DNA of 64,000 bases, from assembly GCF_000699445.3 (NCBI RefSeq), contig NC_067198.1:20230536-20294535 (forward strand). Direction: 5' to 3'. The position numbers and the translations under genes were made by a program. This document shows positions 23,150 to 35,197 of the stretch, piece after piece (position 1 is the stretch's first letter; every line of letters starts with the position of its first letter). The notes beneath the pieces are model-generated. The model made no database searches and was not told where the DNA came from. It saw only the letters and a program-made list of their open reading frames with translations. This DNA is from Schistosoma haematobium. Lineage: Eukaryota > Platyhelminthes > Trematoda > Strigeidida > Schistosomatidae.

Positions 23150-24720
23150 CCGATTGCCGCATGCGTCAGCTCCGTAAAGCGGATTTGTCAGTTTGCGTTG
23201 GCGATCCCTGACCCCGACGACATCCAACAAGCAATGTAGTGTCTACTGATATATATTCTAACATAAAAACTGTTCGGGTTGTTGGACTAGGGCCCAGTGA
23301 TCTTACTGCCGGTCCCAACCCCGGGTGAAGAAGGGTGATAAGCCTGGGGATACCAACTCCATCTGACAACAACAGCCTCTCTAAAAAAATTAATCGGAAA
23401 AAACCATCCAAGCCATTTAAACTCTGTCCTAAAAGTTAAAATGTCTTCACATTGAAGAGTTATAAAATCCCATACTAAAAGTCGATATTTTTTGGAAGTA
23501 AGGAGTCCGATGCTCCTTCCGGCAACCAGAGCAATAATTAATAAGAATACTTGTAATGCCCGGACAATGTAGAAGACCAAGAGGACTACCCACATAGCAG
23601 AGGAAATGCAAATATACAACTTAGATGTGCTTGGCACAAATGAAGCACATTTGATACAAGCCGGACAGAAAAGTTTAGTTTCTGGAGAAGTTCTAGTGTA
23701 TTCTGGTCCCGAAGAAGAATTCATAACAGGAGAGATGATAAAGACTAGTTTTACGAGAGGCTGTAGTTCACTTTAGGGAACTGCCCCGGACGCCATGGTC
23801 ACAATGGACAATACTAGATACGTAGGCATCAGGGGGCGACATGAACAATAAGAGAGAAACGAGAATGGTAACATAGTGGTATATCTGTTTGCTTCAAATA
23901 ACACGGCCGACGGAGGCAAGCAATATGAGAGAATTATATAACTCAACCAAGAAGCTAGAATGAAAATACGGTAGGCCAGAGAAATCAATATGGTACAGAG
24001 AAGACAAAACAATGATAAGAATTTAAGAACAACAGAACAGGTAGTTAGGGAAATTAAAAAAATACTGAATGGGCAGCACCACCAAACAAGCTGAATCACT
24101 GAAGCCAGATCTATAAGCAACTGCAATGATGCTTAACGCTCTCTTCAGAAAGATTTGGGAAGAAGAGTAAGCACTAGCAAACTGGACTGAAGGATATCAC
24201 ATCAATATGCTGAAGAAACGAGACCTTATTTAGCTAGGGAACTAAAGGAGCATCACAATAATATCAGTGCCAGGCAGAGTTTTCAATAGAGGATTGTTGA
24301 ACCGAGCCACAAATTCAGAAGACGTTCAACTTCTCGGTTATCAGTCTGGATTTCGTTAAGATAGATTATAAATCAACTAAATCATGACACTTAGAATCAT
24401 TGTTAGGCAATCAATTGAAAGACATTCACCGCTTTACATCAGCTCGGTTCATCTTGAGAAGGTATCCAGCAGCGTGCATGAAAAAAGGTTGTAGAAACTT
24501 CGTCAACACTATAGAATACCTGAGATTGTAACCACCACACAGAACTCCTACGAGGGACTGGATTAGAAGGTTGTATGCGAAAGATGGCTCTTACATGAAT
24601 TTCATATGAATGAGAATATCACGCAATGTTGTCTACTTTCACCTTTTCTTTTTCCTCTAGTTGTTTACTGTACTATGAAGTTCTGCGTATATCAGGGTAG
24701 ACATGAAAGGTTGAGGACAC
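23150..24720 (+). pseudogene. RTE-like family II, decayed 5' copy
   Basis: The leader with ACTGCCGGTCCCAACCCCGGG near 23307 and the following 100 bases match 10750-10870. Weaker matches run through the endonuclease region (GGAAATGCAAATATACAAC near 23600, GACATGAACAATAAGAGAG near 23838) into the reverse transcriptase (VSVPGRVFNR-like near 24260, VVYFHLFFFL near 24630). Every frame is interrupted. The copy ends near 24720 without reaching the C-terminal region. It is the most diverged family II copy. Confidence 0.75.
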
Positions 24721-25929
24721 TTTGGAGGTTGACATTAAGTAACCGGCCTATATGATTCCCTACCACCCCTTTTAAAAAAATTGTGGGGTGTGAATGAAAA
24801 ATTTAGGTATCATTGATTGGTGGACTTGTTTTGCAAGTGTGTGCTCAAGTGATAATGAACAAACATTTTGTTACCTTTAATAATTTTGTGATTGGTCGTA
24901 AACTGTTCATCTTTGTAATCTGATTAGTTGAAATCGAAATCACATCTGGAGCTGTGATTGGATACCAGAATTTTCATTTTTTACATTTGAAATTTAATGA
25001 TAATGAATAATTTTTTTTGTGTAATCTTAGTCTTGAAAAAAATTTAGACTTTTGAAGAAAAAGACACCAACTTAATTGCATTACCATGCAATCCTACTGT
25101 TAGTGAATGTGTATTGGGATCAATTTTTGTTTTCCGATCAAGTATACCTTGAATTGAAGTCGTTAGTTATCGGAACAGGAATAATCATATGTATCTCAGT
25201 AAAAGAAAGTTTTTGGGAAAAAGCATCTGTAAACCGGTTTGAATATTTGATAATAGTGATTACTGAATGAGGTCGGTAGTCAAATATTTAATACCAAATT
25301 AATAAACAAATTATCACCAAAGTGTGTGCATAGGCTTTTTTGTAACACACGGTGTGTTAATGGGAAAAAGAAATCAACATATCAATAAATCATCATGATA
25401 AATTACTGGTTGCAATATGTATAATTCAGGTGAACCAACCGTAGACGATCATTTAATGAACTGACTTTGACAGTATATGAAAGTAGTAATAAATTTTCCG
25501 AAAAAGACACTTAATATTTAGTAAAGGATTATTTTGTAAATGTTCATTCATAATGAGAATTAGACAACGTTAGATTTAAATGTGGTTAATTTGTAAAAGT
25601 CCATTGAAACGGTTTATTGTGTTCACTTGTAAATTATTTGTAGTTCTGTATTTTAAAATTAATTTTTGGTCGTAATAAAAACTAGTTTGTTTAATCAGTC
25701 ATGTGTGAATATTGTTAACCGCCGTAATATGAAACCTGAATTATCTAGACATTATGAATGTAACCATTTTTGACAAGCATTTGAAATATCAGTTTCATGA
25801 AGTGTAAATGAACAAGCCTACGTCGTCTGACTGACTCAACAAATATTTATCGACTTTAAACGTATAAATATGAGTAAGGTCAACTGTATCAATGAACATT
25901 TACAATGCTATTAGTATTATTTATTTTCC

Positions 25930-25930
<1 letters not shown>

Positions 25931-25960
<30 letters not shown>
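25931..25960. repeat. TAT trinucleotide microsatellite, ten units
   Basis: An uninterrupted TAT/ATT run of 30 bases. Confidence 0.95.
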
Positions 25961-26315
25961 GTCAATTGACAAGATTCAATTCTTGTACTATGTATTTCAT
26001 TGACACAAAATTTTTGCATTTTCAATTTTCCTATAATGCTTAGTCACTTATTGTGACTGAACACTTTACTGCAAATCATCCCGACCTTTAGTGAATGACC
26101 TTTTTAATTTGTAAATATATATATCGTTACAGATGTAAACGTTAACCATTGTTAACACATTACATTGTCAAATTCATAAATGTCATGCCTTATTTTTGGA
26201 CTTTATAAAATAATAAAATTATGGACTAATAACTGTATAGTGCGATGATGAAGTTAAGGAAAACGATTGTTTCCTAAATTATTTTTGATTTTTGAATATT
26301 TTAAGGGAATATTTA

Positions 26316-26340
26316 ACTGGTACAACGAGATTGTACCAGT
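26316..26340. other. Perfect 10-bp hairpin
   Basis: The arms ACTGGTACAA and TTGTACCAGT flank the loop CGAGA. There is no T-run after it and no gene next to it, so its role is unknown. Confidence 0.8.
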
Positions 26341-26562
26341 CATAAATAGTTGATGAGGTGTGCAAATGAATACGGTGATATAATCAGTAGTTATGAATAA
26401 CTATGGAGGCTTAGTTTACGATCAGACGTACTTCTTACGTACGCATAGTTCTGGTTTCAGGAAATTTTAATATTAAACAAGAATATGAAGTTCTTGTTTT
26501 GTGTATCTATGAAACGGATAATATTCTTATTTCTTTTTACACTTACTGTATGACCTTTTATC

Positions 26563-26588
26563 ACCATCATCATTTCAATGATGATGGT
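26563..26588. other. Perfect 12-bp palindrome
   Basis: The arms ACCATCATCATT and AATGATGATGGT are separated by TC. It may be only a trinucleotide-rich accident. Confidence 0.75.
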
Positions 26589-27143
26589 TTCAACTTGTTT
26601 TCAAATGTCATTATTTTATTCCTAAATAAGTTAATTTTCTCAATTTCGTTTACTTCTCTATGAGCTTTAATCACATTCATCTTTGTAATTATCTTATTAC
26701 ATTCACTAATAAATGTCATCATAAGTTTATTGACCTAACGACAAAATTACGATTTTCACTCATTTAAAATATTCCTATTAAAATGTACTCAAAATGTACT
26801 TTTATTAGATAGTTTACAAATGTGTTACTAAAACATGAACGCTAATCACATTATTTTCAATATAAAATTACTAGATTAGTCTTCATTAGATGACAAAATC
26901 TTGTCTAAGTTTTCTTAACCTTTATATCTAATAAACGTTAGAAACAAGTTTACGAATACATGAACGATAATCGCTTTTCCACTATTAATCTCTAAGGGAT
27001 ATCTAAATTCATGAGACATTAATAAGTGCTTAATCACTTGACCTTTGCGGCGGAAAAGTAGTAGATAAAAAATAATGGAAATCAAATTGTGGGTGGCCCT
27101 GAAAAGGGCCTTTACTCGTTCTCGCGGTCGAACGTCATCACTA

Positions 27144-27951
27144 TTAGTTTGTAATGGCGCCACAGATAGGACAGTGCACTGCTCGTACGTTCGGCGATGG
27201 GTCGTAGGCACAGAAGGTATGAAACATTGCTTCACATCTACAGAAAACCCAACCAACCGCAAAGCCCACCCAAGGATGTTATGTGAGCTTTCAATTTCCC
27301 GTAATCACCTATAGTGTACATTATAAATTGGCAAATTCCGTACCAGGAAGGTTCGCGTGTGAGAACACTTTGTACCGCATATTGCAGACATCTTGAGCGG
27401 TCAGACATTTCCCATAAGATTGGTAAGCAAAATTCCTGATGTGGAATGCAGCGGTACCGGAAATCAGCAGCGGTCTCACAGTTTCAAACTCCCATCCGTT
27501 AACCTGCGCATCCATGAATTACCCTGGTACCTCAGGGAATTGCACTCGTGATTGTGATGTACATTCCCACGTACAACAGTCCAATAGCCGTCTATAATCT
27601 TACAAAACATAAATGCTGGACATTGGGTGTTCATAGAAGCCCTTCATTAAAAAAATTATAAAACAATTTACCAAATTACCTCCTCCGTCTAATACGTTGT
27701 GACGAACCGCTAGATCTTATACGCCCATTTCGCCAACACACAAATTTAATGTAGGATTTTTGATCTCTGCCAATATGCGAATCTCTCACTACATAATGAC
27801 TGTAAGTCGATCTTTCAAAATTTGTGATAGTGGTCTTTAACGCTTCAACCGATGGAAACGCAACCAGAAACAAGGTAGTCAAAAAGACTTCCTCCATTTC
27901 CGTTACGTGAGAAACACCAGCGCTCGTACTCGGCACGTTACTCTGCTCCAT
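27144..27951 (-). pseudogene. Mutator-like (MULE) transposase gene, N-terminal part, broken
   Basis: Exon 1 runs from ATG at 27951 to 27680. A 38-nt intron (27679-27642, GT...AG) is followed by exon 2 from 27641 to a TGA at 27476. Splicing joins the frame so that FVCWRNG in exon 1 is followed by QCPAFMF and then DGYWTVV and HHNHEC, the Cys-Cys-His-His spacing of FAR1/WRKY-GCM1-type DNA-binding domains found at the N terminus of MULE transposases. After a frameshift near 27490-27500 the frame 27515-27321 gives YGKCLTAQDVCNMR, close to the helix region that follows this domain in MULEs. The catalytic core is missing. A short Cys/His-rich frame (HTFCAYD ... HCPICGA, stop at 27146-27144) follows and is unassigned. 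Schistosomes are known to carry MULEs (Curupira); which subfamily this is cannot be said. Confidence 0.7.
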
Positions 27952-28139
27952 AATGACGATTGAGATTGTGCTTCGTCGACAAGTACTGATAATTTATAAC
28001 AATTTTCAAGACATAACTAACCAATTAAATCTAATTTTTGGAACTAGCCATTTCATTGGACGAAACACGGGATGAAAAATATTGTAATTTGGGGTTGGAA
28101 AATTTTTTTTTTAAAAAAATGGCCGGTCGGACAATATTA

Positions 28140-28475
28140 TTCCACTTTGGACACAGCTAGATGATTTGGACTTTACCCTTCCATCTTATATGTAACAACA
28201 AATGCGAGGCAAAACTCACAATTTAGCAGCAGCATTTTTTGCTTCAATACTCAACTTAATGTTCCTGACCAACATTGATAAACAGGGAGAATCTGATACA
28301 GAGATGATGGCACCAATTGTCGAAGCAAGAGCAGAATTCTTACAATTGAAAAATATAGGGAACTCAGAAGAACTGTCAGCCAAGACCAAAATCAAAATCT
28401 TCAACACAAATGTTCAAATAGTTCTATTGAACGGAAGTGAGACTTGAGGGACTTCTATGATATCAATTTTTATTT
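28140..28475 (+). pseudogene. RTE-like family II fragment, left part of a split copy
   Basis: QLDDLDF near 28155, NLAAAF near 28220, AEFLQLKNIGNSEELS near 28330-28380 and FNTNVQIVLLNGSET to 28446 match the family II reverse transcriptase in order, with an internal deletion between them. The match fades near 28475 and resumes at about 29615 with the next part of the same protein. Confidence 0.75.
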
Positions 28476-29609
28476 ATGAAAACACATGTACAGTAAACAG
28501 TATCCCTAAACATACAAACAAACACACAAAATAATACATAGCGTTCAACTAACCTAGTGTATAGGTATACATAATCCAGAAAGTAGGAATGTAAAGGTTA
28601 CATTTTTCATGTTTACACCTAGTCTCCTTCGTTTTCTATTGTCATGCAATTATTATACACAAACTGACATTTTCGCTCTCCCAAATCTGAACAGGCATTA
28701 ACAAATCAACATTATCATTAAATATTATTCAAACTCAGGTCATTAGAGGACACGTTTTCATTGAAATCAAATACAAACTGTTGTCCTACAATAAAACGAA
28801 GTTTATGCTTTTTATTTAAAGAATATTTTTCTTTTCTAAATTTCCATCTGTAACTGGTGTCCTGATTCAATGAACTGATTTTCATTTCAACATAAATTAT
28901 AAAAACACTTTTTGTGAGTATAACAATGAATGAATGAATGAAATTGAATAAGTCATTGTGTAAATTGAGTACACTAAATATCAGATAACATGAAAACTAA
29001 TCCATGTTAGTTTCACTTGAGAAACTGAGTACAATATATATCCTCTTATTTTTTAAAATTAATCTTGATAGAGGATGGTATTGATTAAGTGTAGATGTTG
29101 GTAAGCAAAATGATAGAACTCACTAATTGTAGTATTTCCTTACTCCTGTTGATCATATTCCTTCCGATACTATAGAGAAATGAGAGTTTGTAAAATGAAA
29201 TAAATTGAGTTGTTTGTGTTATGCTAAATGAAAATGTGAACATCTCCAACTGTTTGTAGCTGTATTCACTGATGAGCAAATTTTTTCTGTCAACATGCCA
29301 ATATACTCCCAGAGCTGAATGGATTCAGTTTAAATTTGAAAGCGCCGAATTCGAGTTAGACAATATCTGTTGTGATTGGACTTTTATCGGAGCTTTCAGA
29401 TACCCTGTCAGTCTTCTCCCATATGTCAATCTATGTTTCACAAATGATGAAGAGTTCCGTACAATATTATGAGATGAGAATAGGGTTATTGTGGTTGATT
29501 TTAACTATCGCAATGCAAACTTTATTTTTCCTATAAATGAAGTAAGGAATTGAATGTAATTGTATTGTTAAAGTAGAGTTGTGATTATGTATTGCAGAGT
29601 AATTGTGTT
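28476..29609. other. 1.1 kb of unassigned sequence splitting a family II copy
   Basis: It interrupts a family II retrotransposon and so is probably younger than it, or was brought in by rearrangement. I found no terminal repeats or coding motif. The 66-codon frame at 29272-29472 is unrecognised. Confidence 0.5.
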
Positions 29610-29895
29610 GAAACAGGGTACTCTAGATGCAGTGGTTAGAGGCTATCAGCAGTGATCTATTATGGAAGAGGACAGACCACCTACCGACTGAGAAAGGAAC
29701 TAGGAAAAAACATTGCCGTTGGATAGGACATACCTCATAAAAATAAGGCAGAAAGGTGGAGTAATGAACAAATGGCTCCAGCAATTGGAGTGGAATACCA
29801 AAAGCATGAACAGCACTTGGTAATAAATTGAAGGGAAAGCTCAGAATAGGATTGGCTAGAGATTCTTAGTCTGCGGTTTTTAACACACTGATGAT
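29610..29895 (+). pseudogene. RTE-like family II fragment, right part of the split copy
   Basis: ISSDLLWKRTDHLPTEKGTRK and HCRWIGHTS (29645-29735) correspond to [10 protein letters not shown] ... RWIEHTL of the 10690-13608 copy; MNSTW and RIGWR near 29810-29860 correspond to its last coding residues. It is degenerate and the 3' hairpin is gone. Confidence 0.75.
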
Positions 29896-30579
29896 ATCAA
29901 GCTCCCTCATCATCATGATAAAGAATTCATCACATAAAATGAAACATGGAGTGTATGATAATTTAAATCGTGTTATAGTGCTTCACAAGCTGACTGTTCC
30001 AAGACAATCGAGCTTTTAATTAGGAATGATTACTCTGAGTTAAATCACCATAACTATTAGAATAAGGTTTCCAGCAGTTGAATTATTGATACAGCTTCAA
30101 GTTAGAAGTCAGCTTGAGTTCAATCCGAACATCGAAGTTGGGATGCTGGTCTATCTAGCTGATTAATCTTAATTGAAGTGAAACACATGTCCTATATCCC
30201 AGAAGTAGGGGTAATCTAATAATACAGTAATAAACGAATCTTTGGTTGTTTACTAAGTTGGATCATTGCTTTACTTCCTACACGATTAAAGTTTTGGTTC
30301 AATCGTTTGTAGTAAGCTCTTATATTCATCCCATAACTTTGTGATTATCTGTTGTCAAAAAAATGTCCACAAACCCCAATACTAAAAATAATCATGTGCT
30401 CATTATTGAATAATTTCAAGAGTTTATCACTGCGGTTGTATTGGGAAGTCATGACCAATCAATTTTAACTGTCAGGTGTGAAACAGTTATCCACCAGTAA
30501 CACTGAAAAATAGTTATACAATATCACGAACCGATTAACGAAAAAAATGTAAGCCTCTGAATGCTCACTTCGTAATCTA
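29896..30579. other. Mostly unassigned; possible family B relic near 30080-30200
   Basis: TTGAGTTCAATCCGAACATCG and GCTGATTAATC resemble a degraded B-box and hammerhead of family B. The rest is plain AT-rich sequence. Confidence 0.4.
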
Positions 30580-30730
30580 AAAATTAAATGCTTACCATGA
30601 GCCTTGAGGATCCTGAGTTTGATGCCTTGTGGGATCGTGGATGTATACTATCATTGTGAAGTCCCATTGAGGATGAAGCACCTATCAAGTTGTCCTTGAT
30701 CCTCAATGGGTGTCTAATTAAGGTTGGTTG
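30580..30730 (+). repeat. Decayed family A repeat with a 12-bp hairpin
   Basis: CCTGAGTTTGATGCC and GTGGGATCGTGGATGTATAC place it in family A. The former hammerhead position holds perfect arms CCCATTGAGGAT (30663-30674) and ATCCTCAATGGG (30699-30710). No hammerhead core remains. Confidence 0.6.
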
Positions 30731-31314
30731 TTGTGTTAACAATAAAATCATATTTTGCATAATGAATATTCAATATTGTTGAATGTTTCTAACATCGTGA
30801 ATTCGTTAGTGTGTACACTAACTGATCGATTTTGTCGATCAAGTCAAAGACTGAACTATGGGTTAATTAAAAGTAAAACTGAGCGGTTTAATCGATTGAT
30901 TTTTATTAAAATTTATGAACAATATAAACGTAAAATAGTAATAATTAATTATTGTATATAATGTTTAAAGCAGACTAGTTATTCAAAACTAATATCAACT
31001 AAACAATAATTTATAATCTGAAGTATACATTAAAGTTATTGTTCTATATTTGGAGTGTTCGAATATACCAATTCTTCGTTTTGTTTACCTTAATAACTAG
31101 CAAAAATGTTTCAGGGTGTTCAATCTTAACTCAAGGGATTTTTCAACTGATAATGACCAATATTTTTTAAATGTTTTACAAATAATTACGTGTATTTTAG
31201 TTTACATCACTGACTGATCATAGTTCGACAACCATCGGGAAACAGGAAGCCCGAGATACCTCACTCGTTGTGCTCTTAAACTCATTACCAGTGTGCATCC
31301 AAGACTCATGGATG
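30731..31314. other. AT-rich stretch; possible minus-strand repeat relic near 31215-31310
   Basis: The segment AGTGTGCATCCAAGACTCATGG is faintly like a minus-strand family A copy. Nothing else is recognised. Confidence 0.4.
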
Positions 31315-31615
31315 AATTTTTAGGAGTTCTAGTGAGAAGCCATGACCAATGGAATTCAACCCTATCGGATGTGAAACCAACCGTAATGGAAAATGGCCGC
31401 ACGAGATCATGAATTCATTGGAGCTGGATATGTATATGAATAGGTTCAGGCTCAATGTTCAAAAAGACGAGCTCCAGTCGTGTGATCCGGAGGTCCCAAG
31501 TTTAACCATCAATGTGGGAGTCGTGGATTCTTGTTGATGGAGAGTCCCAAACTAGGACGATGGTTGTCTGTGATGTTAACTATGCTTAGTTGACAATCTT
31601 CTCAAACCCCTATAC
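31315..31615 (+). repeat. Decayed family A repeat
   Basis: The head TAGGAGTTCTAGTGAGAAGCC is well kept. Later AGAGTCCCAAACTAGGACGATGG marks the hammerhead, but the CUGANGA and GAAA elements are lost. The end ATCTTCTCAAACCCCTATACT matches the family 3' end. Confidence 0.7.
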
Positions 31616-34513
31616 TAATGTTTATTTATTTATTTGAAGGTCGAAATAAGTAATGTTAACATTCAATTAAACGATAAGACCAGACACTTTATACAAGTTA
31701 TGATCAATATTTGTTTTAAAAACATTTCAAGATTTAGGACAAATGCGTGAGTTGAAACGTGATTTTACCATATGTAAAGAAATATAATAAATGATTTAAG
31801 TTGTTCTCATATCTTATATCATTAACTAATGTTAGACAGACAATTCCTGAAAACCAGGAATATGTGGATTGTTGTTTCGTTCTAGAATGAGACTTCAAAC
31901 TGATAGTGAACAGTCACGGCTATACAACAGAGGATCGAATCCAGGACGATCAGGTTTAGCAGCAAGTACTTAATCTTTAGACCATTAAATCGACATCCAG
32001 TAGTACACAGCTCCAACTTTAATTAGTTCTCGATATAGCTAGATCATTAATTCAAATAGTGATGATTTATTAAAGCGATGTAAATAATTGTGTAGTCTAA
32101 AGAATTAAAAGTCTTAAACAACTGTGTATTTATTCATTCAGGTTTCAGTACTTCTAAACGTACAGGTACGAGAAATGTTGAAAAAAAGAGAAACTTAAGA
32201 AAATACATGTGCTTACACGAAACAACAAATCGTTCGATTAATTTACAATAGAACAAACAACGTATGATTCATATTATTCATCAAGAAATTTTATGTTATC
32301 ATTATTGTAAACGTTTTTTCTGTCTTCTCATATTTGATCATCAAGTTAACAACAAATGTAAACATGGCTCATTGTAAATTGCTATAGCATTGTGTTTTTT
32401 TATCAAGTGAGCGTATTCGGTCATTGTTTGCTACATTTAATGTATGCTAATACTACGTTGTGAATTGCTCCATAAACTATAAAATGAATATAGTTCTAGA
32501 CAAATTAAAGAGTACTGAATGGTATGAAACATAGGTCAAGGTTTTCCTTCCGGCTATTTCCAACCAACTAGCGAATATGTATAAGGATGCTTATCAGATG
32601 TAATGTATAATAGGGACTTTCATTTAATGAGACTCTTTTGCAACTATGTAAGATCAAGTAATTCATTAATATGTAGGTTGGAACCAAATTAACTGGTTCT
32701 TAAAAACTATCGCTTTCTGAGTAGCCCACCTTTTTAATCATATTACTATTTTACTGAGCTTTGTATGACGGATATTTTAATTTTCTCTGGGTACTTATTT
32801 AAGAAATTCTATTATAGACAGACATCAGTGTTTGATGTGCTTTTAATTATTGTTTGCATACAAAAGATCCACGAATTTATTTCAATCAAGTAAAATGAAT
32901 TTTATGATTGATAACTGATACTAGAATAGTTAGTTTCTTAGTTGATTATCAAGTAAGTGAGCATAATAACATATTTAGCAAAGATATTCACATATAAAGG
33001 GCTTTTCCCCTAAGGGTACAGACTGTTTATATAATTTACAAAACAAATTTCTCTGCAATGAACAAGGTGGTTACCATCTTCACTACCTCATACATAAACT
33101 AAACTAACAACAAAAAATGATAGGTTATTACTGATAACTAATACCTTAGACGATTCATGTAATATCACAGTTCGAGATTTAGGGGATTCCAATAATTCTA
33201 GAGAGTTTCTAATAGAATAGCTGTAAGATCACCCAAAAGTTAAGTATTCACTAAGTAGTAGTTTCTTTCCTGAAACTCCTTAGCTGAAGGTATCTGGGAC
33301 CCGATATGAATTCAAAATCAGAACACTGAAGTATCGTGTCAAACTCTTTACTTTCAGATCATTGAGTAGTCAATTGTTAAAAATCGACACATTTACCGTT
33401 TTATCATTAGCTTTTGATCGTTTCCTAGGTGACATCAGATTGTGATGAAAATTTCATTCAAATTGTATTTCAAATCATATTACTTAATGAAAAGGATTTT
33501 GGTGTTATTAAAATTAAAAATGAACAGATATGCTAATTAATGTGACTGGCATTATTGTCACAACTAATTGTGTGATATCGGTACGATTACTTCAGATGAG
33601 TGGAATTGTTATTGACGTTTAAGGCTCGGTTACCTTCTTTTCAGTAAACATAGTAATAATAATAATAATCGTAGTAAATAGACAGATAAATCAAATGAAT
33701 ATATGTAATGAGTCACACGTGTCTTATTCTTTTAGTATGTGGATAGTAAAATGAAATTAAAACCATACATGAAATCAGTTATATTATTCGTTTCTATTAT
33801 TTACTACCCGTTGACCTATACGCATTTAGACAAAGCTATTTAAACCATTTTTAAACCTTAGACAAAGAGTAGAGATAAAGACAATTAATCACAAATCGGA
33901 CTTTCATCATACACTTTGTTTGGTAAGTTAGGAAAGACAAAGAAATAGTCTTGTCAACTTTCTTTGAAAAAGGTTATAACTATGACATTAACGTCTACAG
34001 GGATAAATGCATAAATTACTTTGAATAAAATTGTCTACTGAAATATACTCACTCAAGGAAAAACGAACCTAAACTTCAACTCACAACACAATATTCTGAT
34101 TTGTCATGAAAGAAATCATAAATTGACAAGTTGACCTTTAATAAATATTCGTGGTTTCGCAAATATATGTGTAGATGTAATGAAAACCTCGAATGATTTT
34201 AGAAATTATGGCCTAAAATGAAAAAAATTGTAAATATAAAGTTAAATACAGTACTGTATTGATTTGTTAATTAGGGTATCCATCATTTTTTAAATATTAG
34301 ACTAAGCGGTTACACACTTAGGATAATTAGTAGTATATTTCAGCCCAACCTAATAGTCAGTCCATATCGGCGGAAAAAAAAATTAATATAGTTAATTTTT
34401 TATTGTGATGAAGATAACATATTTGAAGAGTTTCGTCCAATCATGTTCATCAGTTGAAATTCATTTGAGTTCTGATTTATTAGGTCCTATTTGATGTAAT
34501 TAGAAATAATTAA
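31616..34513. other. AT-rich stretch with faint tRNA-like repeat relics
   Basis: A minus-strand tRNA-like remnant lies at about 31870-31995 (AGGATCGAATCCAGG, TTTAGACCATTAAATCG) and another at about 33250-33375. An AAT microsatellite sits near 33655-33670. No gene is recognised. Confidence 0.45.
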
Positions 34514-34521
34514 GATAGTTT

Positions 34522-35189
34522 AGATATCAGAAGGGGTTTTGTGGAGATTTTAGTAATTTCAATAGTTGGAGCCATGAGTCAACTGAAGATAGACCACCAT
34601 GGAAAACCTGGAAGCACTGGACGGCCGTTTCGTCCTTGTATAGGAATCCTCAGAAGTGCGCATCCACGATTCCGCCTCTCAAGATTCGAACACAGGACCT
34701 ATCACTCGCGGGAGAGCGCTTAATCATTAGACCACTAAGCTGGCCGGCATCCGACGGTGTTAATGTCTAACTTCAACCAATCCGCGAAGTTGCGCCACCG
34801 TACACCATTGTCTTCAGTGAGTTGTTATCTCACAACAGACCTGGTTTAACTCCACTGGTCACGGCTTCTCACTAGAACTCCAGGAAATGCCTCTTGAAAC
34901 CAGTCACTTGTGAGCAGGTGATTATTATCAGAAGGGGTTTTCGGAGATTTTAGTAATTTCACTAGTTGAAATCATGAGTTGAAGTTAGACATTAATACCG
35001 TTGGACGCCGGCTCAGTGGTCTAATGGTTCAGCGCTCACGTGCGAGATCGATAGGGCCTGGGTTCGTAGGTCGCAAAGGGCGGGATCGTGGAGTCCCATA
35101 CTAGGACGAGACAGCCGTGCAGTGCTTCCAGGTTTCCTATGGTAGTCTAGCTTCAATTGACTCATGATTTCAACTATTGAAATAGTTTT
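34522..35189. repeat. Family A: tandem minus-strand units joined to an inverted plus copy
   Basis: Read on the minus strand, a unit tail (34978 down to about 34928, ending ACCCCTTCTGATA) runs directly into the head of a full unit that finishes with the same end at 34527. This gives a unit length of about 400 bp. At about 34979 the orientation flips and a plus copy runs from TTGAAGTTAGACATTAATACC to TTTCAACTATTGAAATAG. GATAGTTT occurs at 34514-34521 and 35190-35197 and may be an 8-bp target duplication. The plus copy has lost the CUGA half of its hammerhead. Confidence 0.8.
34614..34659 (-). ncRNA. Hammerhead ribozyme, near-intact core
   Basis: Minus strand: stem I GCACUU/CAGUGC, core CUGAGGA, stem II UUCC/GGAC, GAAA, a two-pair stem III (ACGGCCGU) and the GUC cleavage site. 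All core bases are present. The innermost pair of stem I (U with C) and the first pair of stem II (U with C) are mismatched, so activity is probably weak. The tiny stem III is a known trait of schistosome hammerheads. Confidence 0.7.
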
Positions 35190-35197
35190 GATAGTTT

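Larger units (their letters stand above)
24721..26899. other. AT-rich stretch with microsatellite and perfect palindromes
   Basis: No gene is recognised. The content that can be named is the TAT repeat at 25931-25960 and hairpins at 26316-26340 and 26563-26588, listed separately. The 64-codon frame at 25076-25270 shows no motif. Confidence 0.5.

Noticed and set aside
23287..24126. Minus-strand hydrophobic open frames (145 and 117 codons)
   Set aside because: They are antisense to the decayed family II copy and their hydrophobic look comes from AT-rich antisense codons.
26915..27262. 115-codon minus-strand frame
   Set aside because: Its first part overlaps the Cys/His-rich frame in another phase and the rest has no recognisable domain.
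30663..30710. 12-bp hairpin as a rebuilt ribozyme
   Set aside because: It sits at the hammerhead position of a family A relic but has none of the core bases.
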